This document shows, piece by piece, positions 6,992 through 13,318 of a stretch of 13,567 bases of DNA (position 1 is its first letter; each line of letters begins with the position of its first letter). Source of the DNA: an uncultured Ruminococcus sp. (GTDB taxonomy: Bacteria; Bacillota; Clostridia; Oscillospirales; CAG-272). The translations under genes were made by a program, and so were the position numbers. The notes under the pieces were generated by a model. It saw only the letters and a list, made by a program, of their open reading frames with translations. It made no database searches and was not told the origin of the DNA. The stretch covers positions 1-13,567 of the forward strand of contig CACZSA010000384.1 in assembly GCA_902783705.1 (NCBI GenBank), read 5' to 3'.

Positions 6992-7076
6992 TTCTGTCAC
7001 CTCTGTTCGCGCAGGGAGGCGACTCTCTGTCAGTCCGCCCTGCCCGTCTTCCGGTATCATCCATCACAATACGTAT

Positions 7077-7105
7077 ATTTTACCATGTTGTTCCCCCGTT
7101 TGCAA
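7077..7105 (-). promoter_or_regulatory. Predicted sigma-A promoter of the SpoIIE-type phosphatase gene
   Basis: Minus strand TTGCAA (-35, 7100-7105), a 17 bp spacer ending in ATGG, then TAAAAT (-10, 7077-7082), that is TGGTAAAAT. The expected start is near 7070, where a perfect ATACGTAT palindrome (7069-7076) also lies. This start position supports the downstream TTG at 6991 as the translation start. Confidence 0.75.
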
Positions 7106-7160
7106 GAGGGAGAAGACTGAAATCCGATTTTTGCGCAATATTGTGTGCTTCTTCAGACAG

Positions 7161-7194
7161 AAAAAACGGGATCTCCTTATTGGGGACCCCATTT
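7161..7194 (-). terminator. Rho-independent terminator after the solute-binding protein gene
   Basis: In the minus-strand transcript GGGGTC pairs with GATCCC (one G-U), with an inner CC/GG pair and an AATAA loop; upstream AAAT pairs into GTTT of the tail, and six T residues follow (7161-7166). It sits about 20 bases after the lipoprotein stop and ends the luxS-containing unit. Confidence 0.85.
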
Positions 7195-7214
7195 CTGCGC
7201 GTTTCAGGCCGTTC

Positions 7215-8672
7215 TCATTCGGCGAACGAGTCGAGGATCTTGTCAAGCGCCTTCTGGGCGAGCTTTTCCGATCTCTTCAGGTAGGACGCCACCTCCGTGT
7301 TCGAGAACACGATATCGGAGATGAAGTTGTTGTACGTCAGCTTGTTGAACGAGTAGGCGAAGGAGATCGTCCGGTTGTCCGCGATCAGCCCGAGCATCTC
7401 CGCGTCGTCCGGTTCGTCTGCGAGGCGGGATTTCAGAGTGCTCTCGAGATAGACCGGGAGCATGCAGTTGTAGTTGCGGCAGCTCAGCGCCTCGATCACG
7501 GTGCCGACGATCGGCCTCTGGGCTTCGGCGAGAGTCTTCGGCAGCGCCCACGGACAGTCGGTGCAGCAGGCGATGTACTTCTCCTGCGCCTCGTCGTACT
7601 TCGGCTGGGGGAGGAAGCCGTACCGGACATCGCTTCCGCGGTAGGTGTTGTAGGCGTCCCGGATCTCTACAAACGCGAACACCGTCGATCCGTTCGCGAA
7701 ATCAGCCGTCGATCCTTCGAGATAGTCGTCCCCGGTCAGGAGACTGCGCATCTTCTGCACATACCCGTCGATCCGCTCGACATCCGGCTCCAGATAGGGG
7801 ATGTTGTCCGCGTCCCTTGCGTAAGCGGAGCAGTCCGCCGCGGCCTGAAGGCAGTAGTAGGTGTGATCGTAGCCGAGAAGCCCGACCGTATCCTGTCTGT
7901 CGAGTTTTCCGTTTCCGTTCGTATCGACGGAGATCCCGTTCGTCACGGCGGTGAGCTCGTCGATCGTCCACCTTCCCTCCCGGACCGTGTCATATGGAAG
8001 CGCGATCTGCATATCCGCGAGGAGGTCCTTGTTGAACACCATCACGCGCGTCCAATGAATGCCGCAGTAGGAGGCGTAGTTCGAAGCGGCGCGCATGTTC
8101 TTCCCCACCGAAAGCTGGCGCACCGTCTCCTCCGGCCACCACGGCATATCGAAGTTGAATTCGTCGATGTCGAAGAGGTTGTAGGCATAGCCCTTGATCC
8201 CGAGGTCGCAGGTCCGCCAGTCCTTTCCGATGTGCATGTCGAAGCTGTCGTCCCCGCTCGTCACACTCTGCTGAAACGCGCTCTGAGCGGTATCGTCGCC
8301 GCCGGGCTCGAGCATTGTGAAGCTTATGTTGAACCGATTCTCGAGATACTCCTTCGTGTCGTAAAGCTGGTCGTCGAGGGGCGTTCCGGTCATCTCGTCA
8401 GACAGGACGTATCTCCAGGTGTCGCGGTCGTTGAAGAAGCAGGAGAGGATGCGGAAGTCGTACCCGTCGAAATCCGGGTTGCCGAGGCCGTCCTCCAGAT
8501 AAATGGATTCCGTCTCCTCCGCAAGGTCAGCCTCCGGATCGGGACTGGTCGCGTCGGCAGAGGCCTGCGTTGTCGGATCGGATGGATCGGCGTTCTCTAT
8601 GGTCTCACCGCATGCCGTGAGCGCTGTCACAAGCATAAGCGCGGCGAGAATGAACGCAAGCGTTTTTTTCAT
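7215..8672 (-). CDS. Extracellular solute-binding lipoprotein (ABC sugar-uptake type)
   Basis: A 485-residue protein with a lipoprotein signal (MKKTLAFILAALMLVTALTA, lipobox LTAC, C21 as lipidated residue), then an acidic Asp/Ser/Thr/Pro linker to about 60, then a family 1-like binding fold. The motif DTNGNGKLDRQD (250-261) is an EF-hand-like calcium loop of the type common in sugar-binding proteins. WTIDELTAVTNGI and FAFVEIRDAYNTYRGSDVRYGFLPQPKYDE are typical hinge or late-domain stretches. It would capture a sugar or oligosaccharide for an ABC importer on the outer face of the membrane. No permease or ATPase gene is adjacent, and an intrinsic terminator follows directly, so it is an orphan binding protein or a sensor accessory. 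The ATG at 8672 has only a weak purine stretch (GAAAGAAC) upstream. It lies 93 bp after the metallophosphoesterase gene with no clear promoter between. Confidence 0.87.
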   Translation of the reverse strand: MKKTLAFILAALMLVTALTACGETIENADPSDPTTQASADATSPDPEADLAEETESIYLEDGLGNPDFDGYDFRILSCFFNDRDTWRYVLSDEMTGTPLDDQLYDTKEYLENRFNISFTMLEPGGDDTAQSAFQQSVTSGDDSFDMHIGKDWRTCDLGIKGYAYNLFDIDEFNFDMPWWPEETVRQLSVGKNMRAASNYASYCGIHWTRVMVFNKDLLADMQIALPYDTVREGRWTIDELTAVTNGISVDTNGNGKLDRQDTVGLLGYDHTYYCLQAAADCSAYARDADNIPYLEPDVERIDGYVQKMRSLLTGDDYLEGSTADFANGSTVFAFVEIRDAYNTYRGSDVRYGFLPQPKYDEAQEKYIACCTDCPWALPKTLAEAQRPIVGTVIEALSCRNYNCMLPVYLESTLKSRLADEPDDAEMLGLIADNRTISFAYSFNKLTYNNFISDIVFSNTEVASYLKRSEKLAQKALDKILDSFAE

Positions 8673-8765
8673 GGCGCTGTTCTTTCATTCATGATGCGCG
8701 GATGGTGGATGCTGCCTGTCTATGCTTGAACTGTCGCGGGTTCGGATCCATGGTCCGGCGGGAGG

Positions 8766-9599
8766 TCACACGAGGGTCACTTCCCGCGCCTCGCCGGTAT
8801 ATCCGCCGCCCGTCACAAACTGGGGAAGCGAATCCGTCAGATTGCTCACGAAGCCGAAGTGCAGGTGACCGGTCAGGATCGCCCGGATGAGCGGCTCGCT
8901 TTTGATGTACTCGATCATGCGGAGCGTCGGCTCGTCGGGTCTCTGCTGGACGGCGCGGAATTCGCTGTAGGGGAGAAGATGCTCCTCATCGCAGCCCACG
9001 AGATAGGTGCATTCGTTCGGGAGGCGCCGTCTGTGCTCTTCATACAGGCTTCCCTCGAACAGCGGATCGTGGAAGGCCAGCACGATGGGAAGCCCCTTTT
9101 CGGCCTCCTTCTTCAGCCGCCAGAGCTGCCAGTCCGCGAAGCGGTAGTAGCTGTTGTCGATCCCGACGATATTCACCCCGCCGACCACGCGCGAATTGAA
9201 GAACATCGGAACGCCGAGGCCGTAGCCCATGTGCATGTAGCTGTTCATGCGGTACGCGTCGTCCTCCCATGCCTCGCCGACATACTGGGAATAGTCGTGG
9301 TTGCCCGCGATGAAGAAGACATGCCCGTCGGAGAGGATCTCCCGGGCCTTTTCCACGTTCGGGCGGGAGACGAAATCCATGAGGTCCCCCGTGTGGACCA
9401 GAACGTCGCAGTTCTCGTGTGCGTAGGCGATCTGCTCACGGAGGATCTCCGGCTTGTCCGGATGCCCCATTCTGCCCGCAAGCGCACGTTTCCGCTCGTC
9501 GTCCCGCTCGTCGGCGAAATCGAGATGCGTATCGGTCACATGCAGGATCCGGACCGGCTTCTCCAGCCCGATCTTCACGGTGTTTTTCTCAAGTGTCAT
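8766..9599 (-). CDS. Calcineurin-like metallophosphoesterase
   Basis: A 277-residue single-domain protein with the full two-metal phosphoesterase signature: DTH (D23, H25), GDLMD (D72), GNHD (N100, H101), FHDP (H177) and GHLH (H245, H247). Enzymes of this superfamily hydrolyse phosphate mono- or diesters; the substrate cannot be told from sequence. There is no signal peptide, so it is probably cytoplasmic. The start at 9599 is chosen because AAAGGAAG lies about seven bases upstream; the longer in-frame extension runs through low-quality intergenic sequence. A GC-rich hairpin (GGGCG/CGCCC, 9616-9630) lies just before that ribosome site. The gene is 110 bp after luxS and 93 bp before the binding-lipoprotein gene, with no terminator in either gap, so the three probably form one unit. 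Its pairing with luxS is not a standard arrangement. Confidence 0.9.
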   Translation of the reverse strand: MTLEKNTVKIGLEKPVRILHVTDTHLDFADERDDERKRALAGRMGHPDKPEILREQIAYAHENCDVLVHTGDLMDFVSRPNVEKAREILSDGHVFFIAGNHDYSQYVGEAWEDDAYRMNSYMHMGYGLGVPMFFNSRVVGGVNIVGIDNSYYRFADWQLWRLKKEAEKGLPIVLAFHDPLFEGSLYEEHRRRLPNECTYLVGCDEEHLLPYSEFRAVQQRPDEPTLRMIEYIKSEPLIRAILTGHLHFGFVSNLTDSLPQFVTGGGYTGEAREVTLV

Positions 9600-9709
9600 G
9601 ACGTTCTTCCTTTCCGGGCGCGATCCGCCCCTTGACATATCCGATGTATTGTCCACGCCCATGTCATGCGAACTGCCTCCCTTCCCGCGCACGCCTGCAT
9701 GATCCCGCG

Positions 9710-10234
9710 TCACGAATCAAAGAAATGCTGACCGTCGTCCGTCACGAGCCGCTCAGCTGCGGGATATTCGAAGATCTCGCGGCGTCCGGCGTTCGCTTCC
9801 AGATATGCGGCGAATTCCCGGGCGTACCATTTTGCCATCTCCAGATTGTGCATCAGATAGTGTCCGCAATTCTCCGGCGAGGTGCCGGGCACTGCCTGCG
9901 CATCCTCCACGGATCGGAAAGCCCGCAGCATGAGCGCATAGAGCTCCTCCGGCTTGCGGTTTCCCTTGAGGATCAGATAAAAGCCCGTCAGGCAGCCCAT
10001 GGGGCCCCAGTACACGACCTCGTCCTTCCAGTCCGGATCGTTGCGGAGATAGGTTGCGATGAGGTGTTCGAGCGAATGCATCGCCGCGACGTCGATCACC
10101 GGCTCGCGGTTCGGCCTCTTCAGCCGGATATCGTACGTCGTCACCCGATAATCGCCCAGGGTGTCCACCCGGCTCGTGAAAATGCCGGGAACAATGCGCG
10201 TATGGTCTACCGAAAAGCTCTGGATCAGTTCCAT
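9710..10234 (-). CDS. luxS: S-ribosylhomocysteine lyase LuxS
   Basis: A 174-residue protein with all LuxS landmarks: HSLEHL (H53 and H57, metal ligands), GPMGCLTGFYLIL (C81, catalytic cysteine) and ENCGHYLMHNLEMAKWY (C123, third metal ligand). The enzyme splits S-ribosylhomocysteine into homocysteine and DPD, the precursor of the AI-2 signal, in the activated methyl cycle of the cytoplasm. Length is slightly above the common 155-170 residues through a longer tail. The ATG at 10234 has AAAGGAG six bases upstream. It has its own strong promoter, with a leader of about 98 bases that carries a tandem 10 bp repeat. The partner nucleosidase (pfs/mtnN) is not in this window. It is followed by the metallophosphoesterase and the sugar-binding lipoprotein genes. 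Confidence 0.96.
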   Translation of the reverse strand: MELIQSFSVDHTRIVPGIFTSRVDTLGDYRVTTYDIRLKRPNREPVIDVAAMHSLEHLIATYLRNDPDWKDEVVYWGPMGCLTGFYLILKGNRKPEELYALMLRAFRSVEDAQAVPGTSPENCGHYLMHNLEMAKWYAREFAAYLEANAGRREIFEYPAAERLVTDDGQHFFDS

Positions 10235-10250
10235 CTCTTACTCCTTTGTT

Positions 10251-10270
10251 ATCACATAGAATCACACAGA
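10251..10270 (-). repeat. Tandem 10 bp repeat in the luxS leader
   Basis: On the minus strand TCTGTGTGAT is followed directly by TCTATGTGAT (nine of ten bases equal). It begins 16 bases upstream of the luxS ATG, just before the Shine-Dalgarno. The first copy also forms part of a small GAATC/GATTC hairpin. A spacing of one helical turn suggests paired regulator sites; chance duplication is also possible. Confidence 0.55.
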
Positions 10271-10338
10271 TTCGCGATCCCCGCGCCGCCGGGCATTCTC
10301 TTTCATGCGCAGGACGCCGCGGACCTTGTCTTTGCACT

Positions 10339-10368
10339 ATTTTACCACAGGAAAGCGCGCGATGTCAA
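10339..10368 (-). promoter_or_regulatory. luxS: Predicted strong sigma-A promoter of luxS
   Basis: Minus strand consensus TTGACA (-35, 10363-10368), an 18 bp spacer ending in TGG, then TAAAAT (-10, 10339-10344). The TGA inside the -35 box is the stop codon of the upstream sulfatase gene (10365-10367). The predicted start is near 10332, giving a leader of about 98 bases. I see no terminator between the sulfatase and luxS, so read-through from upstream could add to expression. Confidence 0.82.
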
Positions 10369-11894
10369 GCGGAACCTTCGCGACCCTTTCCCGCGCCGTT
10401 CCAGGCGAGCCCCGCTCCGTGTCCGTCGTCGAGCCAGTAATCCGCCCCGTCCGGCGCGCGGAAGACGGTTTCCATGAGATAGGGTTCCGCCTCAAGGAGT
10501 CCTTCAAGCGACCGAACGGTCTCCGCATAGCGCGGATCGGCATAGCGGTTCTCGAATTCGTGCGGGTCGTCTCTCAGATCGTACAGCTCGCGGTAGGTCC
10601 TCCCCCGCAGCCCATCCCGGTTGATCTCGAGCTTGACGCCGTCCCGGAGTACCGCCGCCCGGTTGTCGCACTCGCTGAGGATGAACGGCCTGCCGCCGCT
10701 TCTCACCATCTCCCCGAGCGTCATCCCGTCCGCCGCTGGAGGGATCGGCGCGCCCGCGAAATCGAGCAGGGTCGGGAAAATCTCGAGCGAGCTGACCGTC
10801 TCGGGAATCCGCCTGCCCTCCCGCTGCCCCGGGCTGTGGACGATCAGCGGGATGCGCAGAACGTCCTCAAAGAGGCTCCCGTTCTTGCCCCAGAGGGAAT
10901 GGTTGCCCATCATCTCTCCGTGATCGGTCGTGAAGACGATCGCAAGCTCATCTCCGAATTTCGCGCGGGCGGCGGCCGTGATCTTCCCGATCCACTCGTC
11001 GATCAGGGCGATGTTGCCGAGATAGCGCCTGCGCCATTCGGTCCAGTATTCCTCCGTGTAGTTCTTCTGAGCGCCGTCTTTCGCGTGTCCGCTCCCCTCG
11101 GTCGTCCCCGGTCCGTGGTAGCCGCGGGCATGGTATTTTGTCGGGTCGTCCCATTCCCCGTCCCGGAAAACACGCGGCTCCATCTTCGCCGGATCGATGC
11201 AGTCCGTATATTCCCGCGGGGTATCGACGGGATAGTGCGGCCCGGAGAAGCTGACCCAGAGGAAGTTCGGCTCGCCCGGATCGCGGCTCTCGATGTCGTC
11301 GAGCGCCTGCCGCGCCGTCCATGCGTCGGGGTGCATGGAGGAGTCGAAGGGGAAATCGTAATACCCGTGATTCGCCGGATTCTCATGCGCCTCATAGCGG
11401 CAGGTCCTGAGCATCCCCTGCCGTGCCAGCTCCTTTGCATAGTCGTCGTAATACCAGAGGGAGTTGTTTTTGTCGTCCTGCAGGCGCAGCTTGTCCATTC
11501 CGAGCAGGCGGTAATAGGCGATGAAGTGCTCGTATTCCAGCGTCATGTCGCCCCTTGTCGCCGGGTACGGCACCGGGATGAAGTGGCACTTCCCGCACAG
11601 CGCGGTCCGGTATCCCTGCTTTTTCAGCTCCGTGAAGAGATTCGGGTGTTCGAGCGACAGGGATGCGCCGAAGATATTGGAAATCGACCCGGAGTGATGC
11701 GGGTACATCCCGGTCATGAAGGCGCACCGGGCGGGGAGGCAAACCGGGCTGACCGTGTAGGCCGTTTCATAGACGTCGGAGCAATCCGCCAGCGCGTCGA
11801 GGTTCGGCGTCGTCCCGGTTCCCGCGCCGTAGCAGGACAGCGTGCACAGGTGCTGTTCGTCGGTGGTGATGAAGAGGATGTGGGGTTTGTTCAT
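10365..11894 (-). CDS. Cys-type sulfatase (formylglycine-dependent), cytoplasmic
   Basis: A 509-residue type I sulfatase. N-terminal HILFITTDEQ holds a metal ligand (D12). SPVCLPARCAFMTG contains the C-x-P-x-R signature with C52 as the residue matured to formylglycine, plus P54 and R56. GKCHF (K102, H104), SGPH (H220), TDHGEMMG (D324, H325) and WGKNGS (K337) are the expected active-site and metal positions. It removes sulfate esters, most likely from a sugar. As a Cys-type enzyme in a likely anaerobe it would need a radical SAM maturase (anSME type), which is not in this window. There is no signal peptide, unlike many glycan sulfatases, so it should act inside the cell. The ATG at 11894 has GAGGAAGG about seven bases upstream. 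It follows the GH43-like gene by 66 bp with no clear promoter between them. Confidence 0.94.
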   Translation of the reverse strand: MNKPHILFITTDEQHLCTLSCYGAGTGTTPNLDALADCSDVYETAYTVSPVCLPARCAFMTGMYPHHSGSISNIFGASLSLEHPNLFTELKKQGYRTALCGKCHFIPVPYPATRGDMTLEYEHFIAYYRLLGMDKLRLQDDKNNSLWYYDDYAKELARQGMLRTCRYEAHENPANHGYYDFPFDSSMHPDAWTARQALDDIESRDPGEPNFLWVSFSGPHYPVDTPREYTDCIDPAKMEPRVFRDGEWDDPTKYHARGYHGPGTTEGSGHAKDGAQKNYTEEYWTEWRRRYLGNIALIDEWIGKITAAARAKFGDELAIVFTTDHGEMMGNHSLWGKNGSLFEDVLRIPLIVHSPGQREGRRIPETVSSLEIFPTLLDFAGAPIPPAADGMTLGEMVRSGGRPFILSECDNRAAVLRDGVKLEINRDGLRGRTYRELYDLRDDPHEFENRYADPRYAETVRSLEGLLEAEPYLMETVFRAPDGADYWLDDGHGAGLAWNGAGKGREGSA

Positions 11895-11960
11895 GTTCAG
11901 GCCTTCCTCTCTGTATATCTGAGAAATGCTTTGCCGTGCGGGATGGACCGGACCAAAGAA

Positions 11961-13238
11961 TCACTCGATCCGGAAGCTCCTGAAATGCAGCAGGTCCTCT
12001 CCCTCTCCGCGGAAGACGAAGCAGAGATTGTGCGAACCGTAGTCATTTTCAAGGCGGCAGGAGAATTCTCCCTCTCCGCTCTCCGAGATTCTGCAGAATC
12101 CGAGCATCCGACCGAACGGACTGTTCTCACGGATCTCGATCGCACACGGCGCGGTCGCCTCGGCCTCGAGGAACAGCCGCGCTCTCTGGCGGATATTCGC
12201 AATGTTGGGATAATAGAGGTACGCGCCGTCCCGGATCCCGCACATCTCGAAGCCGTCCGCGGTTTCCTTTTTATACAGCCCGTCCGACGCGGCAAAATAC
12301 CAGACGCCCTTGATCTCGTCCCACCGCGCGTCGTACTGACCGACCCCGGCGTCCTGGATGAACGGATCGCCGACGATCTCCCCGTTGTCCCGGTAATGGA
12401 CGTAGATCATCTTCGTCGTCCGGTAGTAGGGATCCGCAGGCGCATCGCCCAGATCTTCCGGGACGCCGTAGGTGAAGTAGGTCTGGTTGTGATAGGTGAA
12501 GAAGGTCCCGTGGTCCGAGTGGACGTCGCTCCAGAACCGCCCGCGATACGTGTACGGACCATAGATATTGTCGGCGGTCGCGTAGTCGGATTCGTGGCTG
12601 TTCAGGTAGTAAACCCCTCCCCGCTTCGTGACCCAGCAGGCGTCGTTCTCCCACGAATTCTCGATCTCAATGGGCCGCGGCTCCTCGGCGAGGGAAATCA
12701 TGTCCTCGTTCAGCCGGGCGATGTAGTACTTCTTCCCGATGACGGTGAAGCCAAAGAGCAGATACGGCGTGTGCGCCTCGTCGTCGTCAATGAACACCGT
12801 CGGGTCGTAGCAATAGGTGTCGACCATGTGCGGCGGGATCAGCGGCTTTCCGAGCGCGTCGCGGTACGGACCGCCGGGACCGTTCTCGCTCACCGCCACC
12901 CCGATGCAGGACTGCGCGTGCGAGAAGTAGAAATAGTACTTCCCGTTCCGCTCCGCGGCGTCCGTGGCGTAGCATTCCTCGCATTTTCCGAGGAAGGTAT
13001 CCTCCGGGCGAAGGGTGTATTCGAGCTTCCAGTTGACGAGGTCATCGGAAGAGAAGATCCTCCAGTCGTCCATGCGGAAGATCGGCTCCCCCGGCCCGCG
13101 GTCGTGGGTGGAAAACAGATAGGCCTTCCCGTTGAAAATATGGATATGCGGATCGCACACGCCCTCATGGAGGAAGAGCCGTCTGTCCCGCGGCGCGCGA
13201 TTGCCGATTTTCGGATTGTTTTTCGTATTGTCTGCCAT
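11961..13238 (-). CDS. GH43-like five-bladed propeller glycosidase with CBM6-like tail
   Basis: A 425-residue protein. Propeller features run in order: GVCDPHIHIFNGKAYLFSTHD (D29, predicted base), FSSDDLVNW, YCYDPTVFIDDD (D145, predicted pKa-tuning Asp), and ENDACWVTKRGGVYYL (197-212), where family 43 usually has its acid Glu. H243 in SDHGTFF matches a conserved His. In that third motif the aligned residue appears to be D199, with E197 two places earlier, so the acid is uncertain. Residues about 355-425 resemble the second half of a CBM6-type module (ESGEGEF...GSHNLCFVFRGEGEDLLHFRSFRI). GH43 members release arabinose, xylose or galactose. There is no signal peptide. GGAGG lies eleven bases before the ATG, with GGAG closer. 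It lies 80 bp after the GNAT gene and 66 bp before the sulfatase. Confidence 0.82.
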   Translation of the reverse strand: MADNTKNNPKIGNRAPRDRRLFLHEGVCDPHIHIFNGKAYLFSTHDRGPGEPIFRMDDWRIFSSDDLVNWKLEYTLRPEDTFLGKCEECYATDAAERNGKYYFYFSHAQSCIGVAVSENGPGGPYRDALGKPLIPPHMVDTYCYDPTVFIDDDEAHTPYLLFGFTVIGKKYYIARLNEDMISLAEEPRPIEIENSWENDACWVTKRGGVYYLNSHESDYATADNIYGPYTYRGRFWSDVHSDHGTFFTYHNQTYFTYGVPEDLGDAPADPYYRTTKMIYVHYRDNGEIVGDPFIQDAGVGQYDARWDEIKGVWYFAASDGLYKKETADGFEMCGIRDGAYLYYPNIANIRQRARLFLEAEATAPCAIEIRENSPFGRMLGFCRISESGEGEFSCRLENDYGSHNLCFVFRGEGEDLLHFRSFRIE

Positions 13239-13318
13239 GATCTCCGTATCCTCCGTGTTGAAATGGAAATGCAGTTTTTCTTATCCCCGTGTCCGCACAC
13301 CGGGTGGAGGTGGGGGAC

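Noticed and set aside
7889..7924. Dockerin domain in the binding lipoprotein
   Set aside because: There is only a single DTNGNGKLDRQD loop; a dockerin needs two such loops in a small terminal domain. A lone calcium loop is common in sugar-binding proteins.
10273..10317. Short upstream reading frame (14 codons) in the luxS leader
   Set aside because: It starts at an ATG without a ribosome site and encodes an Arg-rich peptide with no regulatory codon run.
10235..10332. Riboswitch (SAM or S-adenosylhomocysteine type) in the luxS leader
   Set aside because: The leader is long enough, but I see no conserved core or multi-helix layout of those classes, and no terminator/antiterminator pair; only short hairpins and the tandem repeat.
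13262..13310. Terminator or promoter between the GNAT and GH43-like genes
   Set aside because: A GTGT/ACAC hairpin with a G-G mismatch is present, but no T-run follows it on the minus strand, and no -35/-10 pair of acceptable quality was found.
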